Source: Burkholderiales bacterium RIFCSPLOWO2_02_FULL_57_36
GTDB taxonomy: Bacteria > Pseudomonadota > Gammaproteobacteria > Burkholderiales > Burkholderiaceae_D
Direction of reading: 5' to 3'
DNA length: 43,297 nucleotides
NCBI GenBank assembly: GCA_001770855.1
Contig: MESE01000128.1
Span: 1 to 43,297 of the forward strand
In this document: piece by piece, positions 8,835 to 16,288 of the stretch
Layout of the letters: each line of letters starts with the position of its first letter
Numbering within the stretch: the stretch's first letter is position 1
Position numbers and translations under genes: made by a program
The notes under the pieces: model-generated
Database searches by the model: none
The model's input: the letters and a program-made list of their open reading frames with translations, nothing else
What the model was told of the DNA's origin: nothing

Positions 8835-10541
8835 ATGAACACCAGACTTGCATGCAAAACAAATACGCAATCACAACGCTCACGCCGCAATCGATGCATT
8901 GTAGCGGCGCTGACGTACACGGTCCTGCTTGCATCGGCGACTGCGACAACGTGCGACGGATTGCCCGCCGTCGCATTGGAGAACGCACGCGTGACCGCAT
9001 CGGTGGCGATAGCCGGGCCGTCCTTTGCCGGACCGGATGGACGCATCTACAATGAGGTGCCGCCATTCTGCAAAGTGTCATTGGTGGCAACGCCGACGCC
9101 GGACTCGCTGATCAATATTGAACTCTGGCTCCCGAGCGCCGCGCATTGGAACGCACGCTTCCAGGGCATCGGCAATGGCGGCTATGCCGGCAATACGGCG
9201 ATCGCGGCGCCGGTAATGATGGCCGGCCTGAAAAATGGTTTCGCAGTCGCCACAACCGACATGGGCACCGTGCCTTCCACCACCTCGAACGCCGATTTGC
9301 TGGTCGGCCATCCGCAGAAATGGGTCGACTTCGGCGGGCGCGCCACGCATTTGATGACGGTATTGTCCAAGCAACTGATGCAGTCGTATTTCAGCCGTGC
9401 ACCGGCGTACTCGTATTTCAACGGTTGCTCCACCGGCGGCCAGCAAGGGATGATGTCGGCGCAGCGTTATCCGGCCGACTATGACGGCATCCTGGCCGGC
9501 GCCCCGGCGCATAACCGCACGCATCTGCATACGCTCGGCGTGTCGAACTATAACGCCATGCTCGCTACGGCCTTGAGCCGTTTCACGCCGTCCCAGACCA
9601 AACTGATTACCGACTCGGTGCTGGCGGCATGCACGAGCAAGAGCGGCGGCGTGGCAGGCGATCCGTTCCTGACCGATCCGCGGCCGTGCGACTGGGATCC
9701 TGCGGCACTGCAGTGCGGCTTGCTCGCGGGACTCGACTGCCTGACTGCCGACCAGGTCACCGCCGCACGAAAAATGTACGCCGGCGTGCGCAACCCGGCG
9801 ACCGGACGCCTGATCGTTCCGGGCTCGGTTCGGGGCAGCGAAAACGACGCCCAGTTCGGCTGGGTGTCGCAAGCCAAGGGCACCGAACCGCCATATTCTT
9901 CCCTGTTCAAATGGGTGTTCGGACCGGCCTGGATTTCGCGTACCTTCGACTATGACCGGGACATGGCATCGGTCGATGACCTGCTGGCATCCACACTCAA
10001 TGCGAATAGCCCGGACTTGCAGCCGTTCAAGGCGCGCGGCGGCAAACTGCTTTCCTACCACGGCACTTCCGATCCGTTGATCCCGCCGCAGGAATCGATC
10101 AACTATTATCTGCGCGTGATCGCCGCGCAAGGCAGTTCTTCCAGCGGCTTGAAACGCACCCGGGAATTCTTCCGGCTGTTCATGGTGCCGGGACTGGCGC
10201 ATTGCGCGGCCGGCCCGGGACCGAATGCGTTCGGCAACCAGTTCAGCGGCACGCTGCTGGCTGCGCCGCCGTTGGCCGGCGATGCGGCACACGATGCGTT
10301 CGTTGCGTTGCAGCAGTGGGTGGAGAATGGCGTTGCGCCGGAGCGCTTGATAGCCGCAAAGTATGTGCAGGATCAGCCAAGCCAGGGCGTGCAGATGACC
10401 CGGCCGCTGTGTCCGTATCCGCTATATCCGAAATACTCAGGAAGCGGAGCGACCGATACGGCGGTCAATTTCATCTGCGTCGACAACCGGAATAACCAGG
10501 GCACGCTCAATCCGATGCCTGCGCCGGAATATCTGCGCTAG
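8835..10541 (+). CDS. Secreted tannase/feruloyl esterase family hydrolase
   Basis: A 568-residue protein with an N-terminal signal sequence (about 18-38). It carries the tannase-family nucleophile motif G197-CSTGG-202 (S199), D413 in HGTSDPLIPP and H456 in GLAHC. C198 and C457 sit directly beside the serine and the histidine, the CS-D-HC arrangement of this family, in which the two cysteines form a disulfide. The family hydrolyses gallate, feruloyl or related aromatic esters, and some members act on synthetic aromatic esters such as MHET; the substrate cannot be decided here. The length is normal. It follows a LuxR-type regulator gene in the same direction. Its 3' end overlaps the convergent cyclase gene by 35 bp. 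Confidence 0.88.
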   Translation: MNTRLACKTNTQSQRSRRNRCIVAALTYTVLLASATATTCDGLPAVALENARVTASVAIAGPSFAGPDGRIYNEVPPFCKVSLVATPTPDSLINIELWLPSAAHWNARFQGIGNGGYAGNTAIAAPVMMAGLKNGFAVATTDMGTVPSTTSNADLLVGHPQKWVDFGGRATHLMTVLSKQLMQSYFSRAPAYSYFNGCSTGGQQGMMSAQRYPADYDGILAGAPAHNRTHLHTLGVSNYNAMLATALSRFTPSQTKLITDSVLAACTSKSGGVAGDPFLTDPRPCDWDPAALQCGLLAGLDCLTADQVTAARKMYAGVRNPATGRLIVPGSVRGSENDAQFGWVSQAKGTEPPYSSLFKWVFGPAWISRTFDYDRDMASVDDLLASTLNANSPDLQPFKARGGKLLSYHGTSDPLIPPQESINYYLRVIAAQGSSSSGLKRTREFFRLFMVPGLAHCAAGPGPNAFGNQFSGTLLAAPPLAGDAAHDAFVALQQWVENGVAPERLIAAKYVQDQPSQGVQMTRPLCPYPLYPKYSGSGATDTAVNFICVDNRNNQGTLNPMPAPEYLR

Positions 10542-11736
10542 CCGGGCAGGCCTCATGTTGCGGCAACTCCTCAATTGAGTTCAGGGCGATCGCGACGGCC
10601 TTCTTCACACAATTGCGGCCGCTGTTTTTTGCTGCGTATAACGCGGCATCGGCGCGGTTGAGGATCCGCTCGTCGGTGTCGCCCGCTTGCCAGGCCGCGA
10701 TGCCGGCCGAAATGGTAATCGACCGGCCGGGCGTAAGCGGTTCCCAGTCGAACCGTTCGATACTGGAACGCATGCGTTCCAAGCCCTTGGCCGCCGCGTC
10801 CGCGTCGGCATCCACCAGCAACAGGGTAAATTCTTCGCCGCCATAGCGCGCCACGGTATCGGTGCCGCGCTGTGTCGCCCCCAGTTGGCGTGCCAGTTGG
10901 GACAGCACGGCGTCGCCGATCAGGTGTCCGTATTCGTCATTGACCCGTTTGAAGTGATCAACGTCGATGATGGCCACGCAAAAAACCGATTTGCGGCGCT
11001 CGCTGCGCATCAATTCTTCATGCAGTCGGCGCATGAATTCGCGCCGATTCAGCAGTCCGGTAAGCTCATCGTGATTCGCCAGTTCCACCAACTTGCCGGT
11101 GGCCGCCGTCAGTTGGCTGGTCATCGCGCTCAAGGCCTTGTTCTTCTCCTGCAATCGCGCACGTAAACCCGCTATCTCGGCATTGCTTGCCACGAAACGG
11201 GCGAAAACGATTGCCAGGCCGGCCCAGAACAGCGCGCGTTCCGTAAGCGTAGCCACATTGTTCGCCATGGCGCCGCCGACGATCCACATGACGAACCCGA
11301 GCGCGCACATAAGAAACAGCCACGCCAGCCACAGCATGCGGCGACTGAAATGAAGGCTGGCGAACGACATCGGCACGATCAGGTACAGAATAAAAATATA
11401 GGATATCTGCGGCGCCAGGAATATGCCCAGCAGGATCATGCCCCATGCCGCATAGGTCTGGATCGCCGTGAGCGACGGGTCGCGAAAACGCAACGACAAC
11501 CCGCTGGCGATGGCAGTCATGAAGATGATATTAAAGACAACGGCAACCGCAAGTATCTTCAGCGGGATATCCCAGGACACTGCTCCCGAGATGGCGAATC
11601 CGAGCATGATCACCAGATTGGCCGCATAGTCGCCGGCCGCAAGCGCGGTCATGCGCAGACGAATCTGCGTCTTGGCATCAAGCGAAGCAAAAAAAGAACG
11701 GTTCATCATGTGCATAATTTCGAGGGCGACCGCCAT
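10507..11736 (-). CDS. Membrane diguanylate cyclase (GGDEF)
   Basis: A 409-residue protein. Six hydrophobic segments (about 30-180) form an unassigned membrane sensor, a short coiled coil follows (about 185-215), then a GGDEF domain starting at HDELTGLLNRREF. The active loop is intact as GGEEF (299-303), and an RxxD inhibitory site (R290-GTD-293) sits five residues before it, so product inhibition is expected. It should make cyclic di-GMP at the inner membrane. The first ATG follows an AAGGATGA stretch; ATGs at residues 8, 10 and 11 are possible alternatives. The tail overlaps the tannase gene end in convergent orientation. The GspJ-like gene lies 152 bp upstream on the same strand; joint transcription is possible but not shown. 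Confidence 0.9.
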   Translation of the reverse strand: MAVALEIMHMMNRSFFASLDAKTQIRLRMTALAAGDYAANLVIMLGFAISGAVSWDIPLKILAVAVVFNIIFMTAIASGLSLRFRDPSLTAIQTYAAWGMILLGIFLAPQISYIFILYLIVPMSFASLHFSRRMLWLAWLFLMCALGFVMWIVGGAMANNVATLTERALFWAGLAIVFARFVASNAEIAGLRARLQEKNKALSAMTSQLTAATGKLVELANHDELTGLLNRREFMRRLHEELMRSERRKSVFCVAIIDVDHFKRVNDEYGHLIGDAVLSQLARQLGATQRGTDTVARYGGEEFTLLLVDADADAAAKGLERMRSSIERFDWEPLTPGRSITISAGIAAWQAGDTDERILNRADAALYAAKNSGRNCVKKAVAIALNSIEELPQHEACPASADIPAQASD

Positions 11737-11888
11737 CGGTCATCCTTGCCTACGGGGCAAGTGTGACATAAATCATGCACATCAACTCAAAAGTTTGTGT
11801 TGGAAAAACGTCAATTGAGGCTTCGAAATCAGCCTGTTCGACCTCCCTTCGACAAAACGGACAAAACGCTTGACCGTACCAAGTGCGG

Positions 11889-12596
11889 TCACGCGGCGCC
11901 CAATATGAATACCTTGGTAACGTTCGCGTTGTGCCGCTGTAATTGCAATACCACTTCCAATCCGGATGGGCCGGCAGTGTTGGCGGCGCCATCATCCGGT
12001 CCGGCCGGGCGCCAGCCATCGCCGTCCCTGATCATCACCCGCTCGGTCGCTTCGCTGGCATCGCGCCATTCCGCGCCATCATTGACCCATGCCCGCAGCG
12101 TCATTGAATCGACGCCCGCTTGCAATGCCACTTCCGGCAGCCGGTCAGCATCGTCAATGGCGGCGTTCCACAGCGCATCCAGCACATTCAGGTCGCGTGT
12201 CGCCATGGATTCGTATCGCATCAGCACACCGTTCCTGATGCGATACGCAACAACCTGCAAATGCGTCGGCTGATTCTCGCCGAATACCGTACGCACCAGC
12301 ATCACGTGCTCGGCGCCGGCCAGCAGGCGCGGGCGCTCGCCCATGGTTGCCGTGCCGGGGATCCGCTCGAAATCAATTTGCATTTGCGCGAACGAGAGAT
12401 GCATGCCGCGCGCCTGGTCCATATCTTCATTCAATGCGATGCGCGCCCGCGTAATGCTGTCCAGGCCGCGCCAGCCAAGCACCGCGATGCCTGCCAGAAT
12501 GGTGATGGCGACCATCAGTTCGATGAACGTGAAGCCGCGCTCGAACCCGGTTTGAACCGCGTTCCGCGAAACGGTACGGGGAGGGCGATGTTTCAT
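11889..12596 (-). CDS. GspJ/PulJ-like minor pseudopilin
   Basis: A 235-residue protein with a class III prepilin leader. A basic N-terminus ends in ERG, followed by FTFIELMVAITILAG, where the glutamate at mature position 5 is present, then one long hydrophobic helix. The following LGWRGLDSI and the tail LEVVLQLQ...VTKVFILG match the GspJ layout of type II secretion systems, where GspJ joins GspI and GspK at the pseudopilus tip. No gspC-M gene is visible around it, so it is either an orphan serving a system encoded elsewhere or a pseudopilin with another role. It lies 31 bp downstream of a membrane protein gene on the same strand. The secreted hydrolases around it could be type II substrates, which is inference only. 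Confidence 0.75.
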   Translation of the reverse strand: MKHRPPRTVSRNAVQTGFERGFTFIELMVAITILAGIAVLGWRGLDSITRARIALNEDMDQARGMHLSFAQMQIDFERIPGTATMGERPRLLAGAEHVMLVRTVFGENQPTHLQVVAYRIRNGVLMRYESMATRDLNVLDALWNAAIDDADRLPEVALQAGVDSMTLRAWVNDGAEWRDASEATERVMIRDGDGWRPAGPDDGAANTAGPSGLEVVLQLQRHNANVTKVFILGAA

Positions 12597-12627
12597 TTTT
12601 CAGCAACCAGTTGGATCTGCTCCGCGA

Positions 12628-13443
12628 TCATGCCGATGCGGGTTCAGACGCTGTTCCGCGCAAGGCCAGACAAGTGCTCAATAACAAGGCCATCGGCAAC
12701 AGATTAAGCCACTGCGAAAGGAACTTGGACACTGTGATGATGCTATACGGCAGCACAGGCGATTGAAGATCGAGGTTCAGCAGATTGGCCGCTTTCTGCG
12801 CACCGAGATCGGTGAGCATCAACAGAATCGCATTGGCGTACCCACTCAGAAGGATATAGAGCACCGGGATGGTCAACACCACGAATACCAGGCTAAGCCA
12901 GCCGCTCCATGTCAATTGCCTCAGCCGCCTGCCATATGCCGGTGCTTCTCGGTCCTGACTGCTCAACAGGATCAGCACGCTGCAACCGAGCAGCACCAGA
13001 CCCAGAATTTTGAGACGGCCATCGGGAGAATTGATCATGGCGAAAACCAGTACTTGCGCGATAACGAACAACCAGAATCCGGCACTGAAAAACAGGCGTG
13101 GCAGCTCCTTGCGTGCATGCTGGGTGAAGCCGCCATCGGGCCGGGCAGTCAGGTATTTCAGTATGAGCAAAATGGTAATGCTGAGCGCGATGGAAGCCAG
13201 GCTGTCGCCGCCGACCAAGCCGCCCCATAATATGCGCATCTGTTCGCCGGGAACTTCTGTCCCCATCATGTTTGCGCCGCCGATTGTCATCATGTGGCGT
13301 GCACTGGCCAATCCGTTCAGAATGAAAAATGGCACCACCATGAGCAAGGTAGCCCACGCCAGCAAACCGGCGTGGCGCCGGAATAGACTGAAGGTAGAAC
13401 GCCAGATGCTGAAGTAATTCGGTTTTGGTTGAATGTTCATCAT
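12628..13443 (-). CDS. Polytopic membrane protein of unknown function
   Basis: A 271-residue protein with about six hydrophobic segments (roughly 26-46, 80-97, 115-135, 143-160, 178-205, 235-262). I recognise no family motif. The N-terminus SIWRSTFSLFRRHAGLLAW is basic and amphipathic, as in proteins of the DUF975 or glycerophosphodiester-phosphodiesterase membrane type, but this is not enough for a call. ATGs at 13443 and 13440 are both possible. It is followed at 31 bp by the GspJ-like gene, so the two may form a small operon. Confidence 0.7.
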   Translation of the reverse strand: MMNIQPKPNYFSIWRSTFSLFRRHAGLLAWATLLMVVPFFILNGLASARHMMTIGGANMMGTEVPGEQMRILWGGLVGGDSLASIALSITILLILKYLTARPDGGFTQHARKELPRLFFSAGFWLFVIAQVLVFAMINSPDGRLKILGLVLLGCSVLILLSSQDREAPAYGRRLRQLTWSGWLSLVFVVLTIPVLYILLSGYANAILLMLTDLGAQKAANLLNLDLQSPVLPYSIITVSKFLSQWLNLLPMALLLSTCLALRGTASEPASA

Positions 13444-13503
13444 GGACTTTCGTTTGATTCAAAAGCCGATTCCCGCCGTGGTTTGCAAGTGCGGGAATTG
13501 CGC

Positions 13504-13536
13504 TAAAAATACCCGTCTGCCGTGAGGCAGACGGGT
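13504..13536 (-). terminator. Rho-independent terminator of the downstream GISSG hydrolase gene
   Basis: A perfect 11-bp stem ACCCGTCTGCC / GGCAGACGGGT with a GTGA loop (13511-13536) is followed on the minus strand by a T-rich run (the complement of 13505-13509). It lies 33 bp past the stop of the hydrolase gene. Confidence 0.85.
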
Positions 13537-13569
13537 AAAGGCGACAGAGTCGCACTACCAAGTAAGTGG

Positions 13570-14487
13570 TTAATAGGCGTCGAACCAGTTCTTGATGCCG
13601 GTGCTGCCCAGGTTATCGCCGGTGAATTCGTGACCGCCGCCATGAATTTTCTTGGCGGTTGTCTTGCCGGAGGCAATCAGCTTGTCGTAGTACTTTTCCA
13701 TGGTGAACATCGGAACGATCAAGTCCGAGGTGCCGTGCCAGAACTTGGTCGGCGGATGATTCGACGGCAAGGTCGGCACGCTGCACAGCGGACCGGCGCA
13801 GGTAGCATAGGAAGCCGAGACGATGCCCAAGGCCTTCCACACCGAACTGCCGTTGAAGGTCACCGCCATGCGGCTGGCATTGTAGCCGCCGCTGGAAATG
13901 CCGTAGGCATAGCGTTTGCTCAGGTTGTACTGCGAGCTTGAACCGTAGCTGCCGTTCTTGATCTCCGCGAAGAAATCATTGAAGAAGCTATTGTCGCAGC
14001 TTGCGCTGTATGGAAATACCACATTGGTATGCCAGAACTGACCCACTACTGCAGTCGCCGGAGGGTTCGGTGCGAAGGTCGCGTACTTGTGTCCGGTGCC
14101 GGCAGGATTGTCGAGCAGCTCCCGGAAAATTTTCGGCGAATTGTCCGCACCGAATGCATTCAGCAGCAAGGGATAAGTGATGTATGGATTTATGCTGGTC
14201 GGCGAGGTGCCGTGATAAAAGAATGCCGTACGCCAGCCGCCTGACGGTGCGGTGCCTTCCGGTACCTGGTAGCGCACCGTGCGCGGTGTGTAGACCAGGC
14301 CGCACCAATACCAGTTGGTGCGTTCCTTGTACGTGCAATTGCTGCCGTCGGCACTGCAGCGTGCCGCCTCGGCCTTCGGGATGTGGATAAGCGATCCCGC
14401 GATGACAAACAGGGAGAGAATCAGTGTTTTTCCGATTGCATCCATGGCTTGCCTGGGTGTTCCAAACAGCGTTCCGCGATGTTTCAT
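13570..14487 (-). CDS. Secreted alpha/beta hydrolase with GISSG nucleophile elbow, copy 1 (PHA-depolymerase-like)
   Basis: A 305-residue protein with a signal peptide (cleavage near KAEA-AR, residue 38). The nucleophile elbow is YGISSGGYNASRM, the acid is probably the D of HGTSDLIVPM, and the histidine is in GGGHEF, in the usual triad order. As I recall, GISSG is also the lipase box of the secreted medium-chain-length polyhydroxyalkanoate depolymerases of Pseudomonas, so a polyester depolymerase is the leading guess; other esterase functions are open. Several cysteines in the mature protein suggest disulfides. The start at 14487 is fixed by AGGAG 8 bases upstream; an earlier ATG at 14514 would lie before that site. 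A nearly identical paralogue lies just upstream, and the gene has its own terminator. Confidence 0.75.
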   Translation of the reverse strand: MKHRGTLFGTPRQAMDAIGKTLILSLFVIAGSLIHIPKAEAARCSADGSNCTYKERTNWYWCGLVYTPRTVRYQVPEGTAPSGGWRTAFFYHGTSPTSINPYITYPLLLNAFGADNSPKIFRELLDNPAGTGHKYATFAPNPPATAVVGQFWHTNVVFPYSASCDNSFFNDFFAEIKNGSYGSSSQYNLSKRYAYGISSGGYNASRMAVTFNGSSVWKALGIVSASYATCAGPLCSVPTLPSNHPPTKFWHGTSDLIVPMFTMEKYYDKLIASGKTTAKKIHGGGHEFTGDNLGSTGIKNWFDAY

Positions 14488-14531
14488 TTTTGTCTCCTGT
14501 AATATTTTTGACAAGAGGTTCGGTAATCTTC

Positions 14532-14564
14532 GGACAGCCTTTTGGTTTCTTGAAACGGCTGTCC
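14532..14564 (-). promoter_or_regulatory. Inverted repeat in the leader of hydrolase copy 1
   Basis: Arms GGACAGCC and GGCTGTCC enclose an inner GTTTC-AA-GAAAC repeat, 45-77 bases before the ATG on the minus strand. The second gene copy has the same element with a paired change in both outer arms (GGACA/TGTCC becomes GAACA/TGTTC), so symmetry is kept. It could be an operator or an mRNA hairpin. Confidence 0.5.
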
Positions 14565-14843
14565 AGAAATTCCATGCCTCCCTGTTTGCTTCATCGAGTT
14601 GAAATACGCATCAGCGAAGTTCAATCCGACTGACACATGCACTCTTATCGATGTAAAGACAGTAAGCATTCCCGTAGGAAACGTCAGTAACTTTGGCAGC
14701 CAACTTGATGGCTTTGCCGGACAATGACGCGTTCGATGAAACGGTGCCGGCACGGTGGAGTTTCATTTTTGGCAATCGGTTCGGTTCTCACCATGAGCCT
14801 GCCGGTACGAAGCTTGGGCGTGGTTACGTGTAAGGTCGAAATA

Positions 14844-14867
14844 CCCGCCTGCCGCAAGGGCAGGCGG
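14844..14867 (-). terminator. Weak terminator hairpin after hydrolase copy 2
   Basis: A 9-bp stem CCGCCTGCC / GGCAGGCGG lies at the position equivalent to the strong terminator of copy 1. The T-run on the minus strand is poor, so read-through into copy 1 is plausible. Confidence 0.5.
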
Positions 14868-14903
14868 ATAAATTCAACTGAGCCAGACTTGCGAATTACT
14901 GAC

Positions 14904-15821
14904 TTAGTACTTGTCGAACCAGTTCTTGATGCCGGTGCTGCCAAGGTTTTGCGGGGTGAGCTCATGACCGCCGCCATGGATTTGTTTGGCCGCGACCTTG
15001 CCGGAGGCAATCAACTTGTCGTAGTACTTTTCCATCGTGAACATCGGGACGATGAAGTCATTCGTGCCGTGCCAGAACTTGGTCGGCGGATGATTCGATG
15101 GCAAACTCGGTACGCTGCACAGCGGGCCGGCGCAGGTAGCATAGGAAGCCGAGATGATGCCCAGCGCCTTCCACACCGAACTGCCGTTGAAGGTCACCGC
15201 CATGCGGCTGCTGTTATAACCGCCGCTGGAAATGCCAAAGGCGTAGCGCTTGTTCAGGTTGTACTGCGAGCTTGAACCGTAGCTGCCGTTCTTGATCTCC
15301 TTGAAGAAATCATTGAAGAAGCTATTGTCGCAGCTGAAGCTGTATGGAAATATCACATTGGTATGCCAGAACTGGCCCACCACGGCGGTCGCCGGCGGGT
15401 TCGGTGCGAAGGTCGCGTACTTGTGACCGGTTCCCGATGGGTTATCGAGCATTTCCTTGAGTATCTTCGCCATGTTATCCACGCCGAACGCGTTAAACAG
15501 TAGCGGATGCTTGATGAACGGGTTCATGCTGGTCGGCGTGGTGCCGTTATAAAAGAATGCCGTGCGCCAGCCGCCTGACGGTGCGGTGCCTTCCGGTACC
15601 TGGTAGCGCACCGTGCGCGGTGTGTAGACCAGGCCGCACCAATACCAGTTAGTGCGTTGCTTGTACGTGCAATTGCTGCCGTCGGCACTGCAACGTGCCG
15701 CTTCGGCCTTCGGGATGTGGATAAGCGATCCCGCGATGACAAACAGGGAAAGAACCAGCGCTTTTCCGATTGCATCCATGGCTTGCCTGCCAACTCCAAA
15801 CAGCGTTCCGTGATGTTTCAT
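14904..15821 (-). CDS. Secreted alpha/beta hydrolase with GISSG nucleophile elbow, copy 2 (PHA-depolymerase-like)
   Basis: A 305-residue paralogue of the preceding gene, same length and near-identical along its length (by eye close to nine residues in ten). It has the same signal peptide, GISSGGYNSSRM elbow, HGTNDFIVPM acid region and GGGHEL histidine. One visible active-region difference is HGTSD versus HGTND before the putative catalytic aspartate, which might tune substrate range. The start follows ACAGGAGACAAA. It has its own upstream region containing the same inverted repeat, so the duplication copied the whole transcription unit. It is divergent from the type-B carboxylesterase gene starting at 16289, with 467 bp between them. 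Confidence 0.75.
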   Translation of the reverse strand: MKHHGTLFGVGRQAMDAIGKALVLSLFVIAGSLIHIPKAEAARCSADGSNCTYKQRTNWYWCGLVYTPRTVRYQVPEGTAPSGGWRTAFFYNGTTPTSMNPFIKHPLLFNAFGVDNMAKILKEMLDNPSGTGHKYATFAPNPPATAVVGQFWHTNVIFPYSFSCDNSFFNDFFKEIKNGSYGSSSQYNLNKRYAFGISSGGYNSSRMAVTFNGSSVWKALGIISASYATCAGPLCSVPSLPSNHPPTKFWHGTNDFIVPMFTMEKYYDKLIASGKVAAKQIHGGGHELTPQNLGSTGIKNWFDKY

Positions 15822-15864
15822 TTTGTCTCCTGTAATATTTATGAAAAGAGGTTTGGCGGTCTCC

Positions 15865-15895
15865 GAACAAGCTTTTTTTCTTGAAACGGCTGTTC
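15865..15895 (-). promoter_or_regulatory. Inverted repeat in the leader of hydrolase copy 2
   Basis: On the minus strand the arms GAACAGCC and GCTTGTTC flank GTTTCAAGAAA. This is the counterpart of 14532-14564. The outer five bases remain complementary although they differ from copy 1 in both arms. Confidence 0.5.
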
Positions 15896-16176
15896 AGAAA
15901 CCCCGCGCCTCCTCCTTTGCTTCATCGAATTGAAATACGTGTCAGCGAAGTTCAATCCGACTGACGCACGTACTTTTATCGATGCAAGGACAGTAAGCAT
16001 TCCCGGAATGAACGTCAGTAACTTTGGCAGCCAACCTGATGACGTTACCGGACAATCCGTTATTTAAAATGCAAGCGGTAAAGATTCGATCACGCGCGCC
16101 CGCATATCCTCGATCGCAATCGCACCGGCGCATTTGGGTTTCGGCCGATCACGAATTCTGACGCCGCCCGCATCTA

Positions 16177-16237
16177 AAACTACCCCTACGTTCACCCGCC
16201 TGGGTGGGGATTCCCGGCGCGGATCTGTATATGCTTG
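16177..16237 (+). promoter_or_regulatory. Conserved 61-bp promoter block, copy A
   Basis: AAACTACCC, then an ACCCGC half-site, GGTGGGGA and TATATGCTTG occur with exactly the same spacing at 18180-18240 before the other carboxylesterase gene (constant offset 2003). TATATG lies 17 bp after TGGGGA, so the last two blocks look like -10 and a poor -35. The TACCC/CACCC repeats upstream then look like activator half-sites 12 bp apart. Confidence 0.65.
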
Positions 16238-16288
16238 ACGGTGGGGATTCCCTATTCAGATGTTCGAGACAAGAACAAGGAGACAAAA

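Larger units (their letters stand above)
13570..16050. repeat. Tandem duplication of a ~1.33-kb unit (hydrolase gene plus upstream region)
   Basis: 13570-14720 and 14904-16050 are direct repeats at an offset of 1334 bp in the coding part and about 1331 bp in the upstream part. Matching landmarks include TTCATCGA at 14590/15921 and the stretch around AGTAACTTTGGCAGCCAAC. The non-coding part has drifted more than the coding part, which suggests the proteins are under selection. Confidence 0.85.

Noticed and set aside
9078..10292. 404-codon open frame antisense to the tannase gene
   Set aside because: Same shadow composition, no recognisable motif, while the sense frame has the complete tannase triad and disulfide pattern.
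11750..12019. 89-codon minus-strand frame containing CPFC
   Set aside because: The CPFC motif is accidental; the frame overlaps the end of the GspJ-like gene and has no thioredoxin-like context.
13570..15821. PET hydrolase (PETase/cutinase) call for the two GISSG hydrolases
   Set aside because: The nucleophile elbow is GISSG rather than the GHSMGG or GWSMGG of PETases and cutinases; a polyhydroxyalkanoate depolymerase-like function fits better but is still unproven.
13570..16050. CRISPR-like or short tandem repeat array
   Set aside because: The repetition is one large gene-sized tandem duplication; no short regularly spaced repeats were found anywhere in the window.
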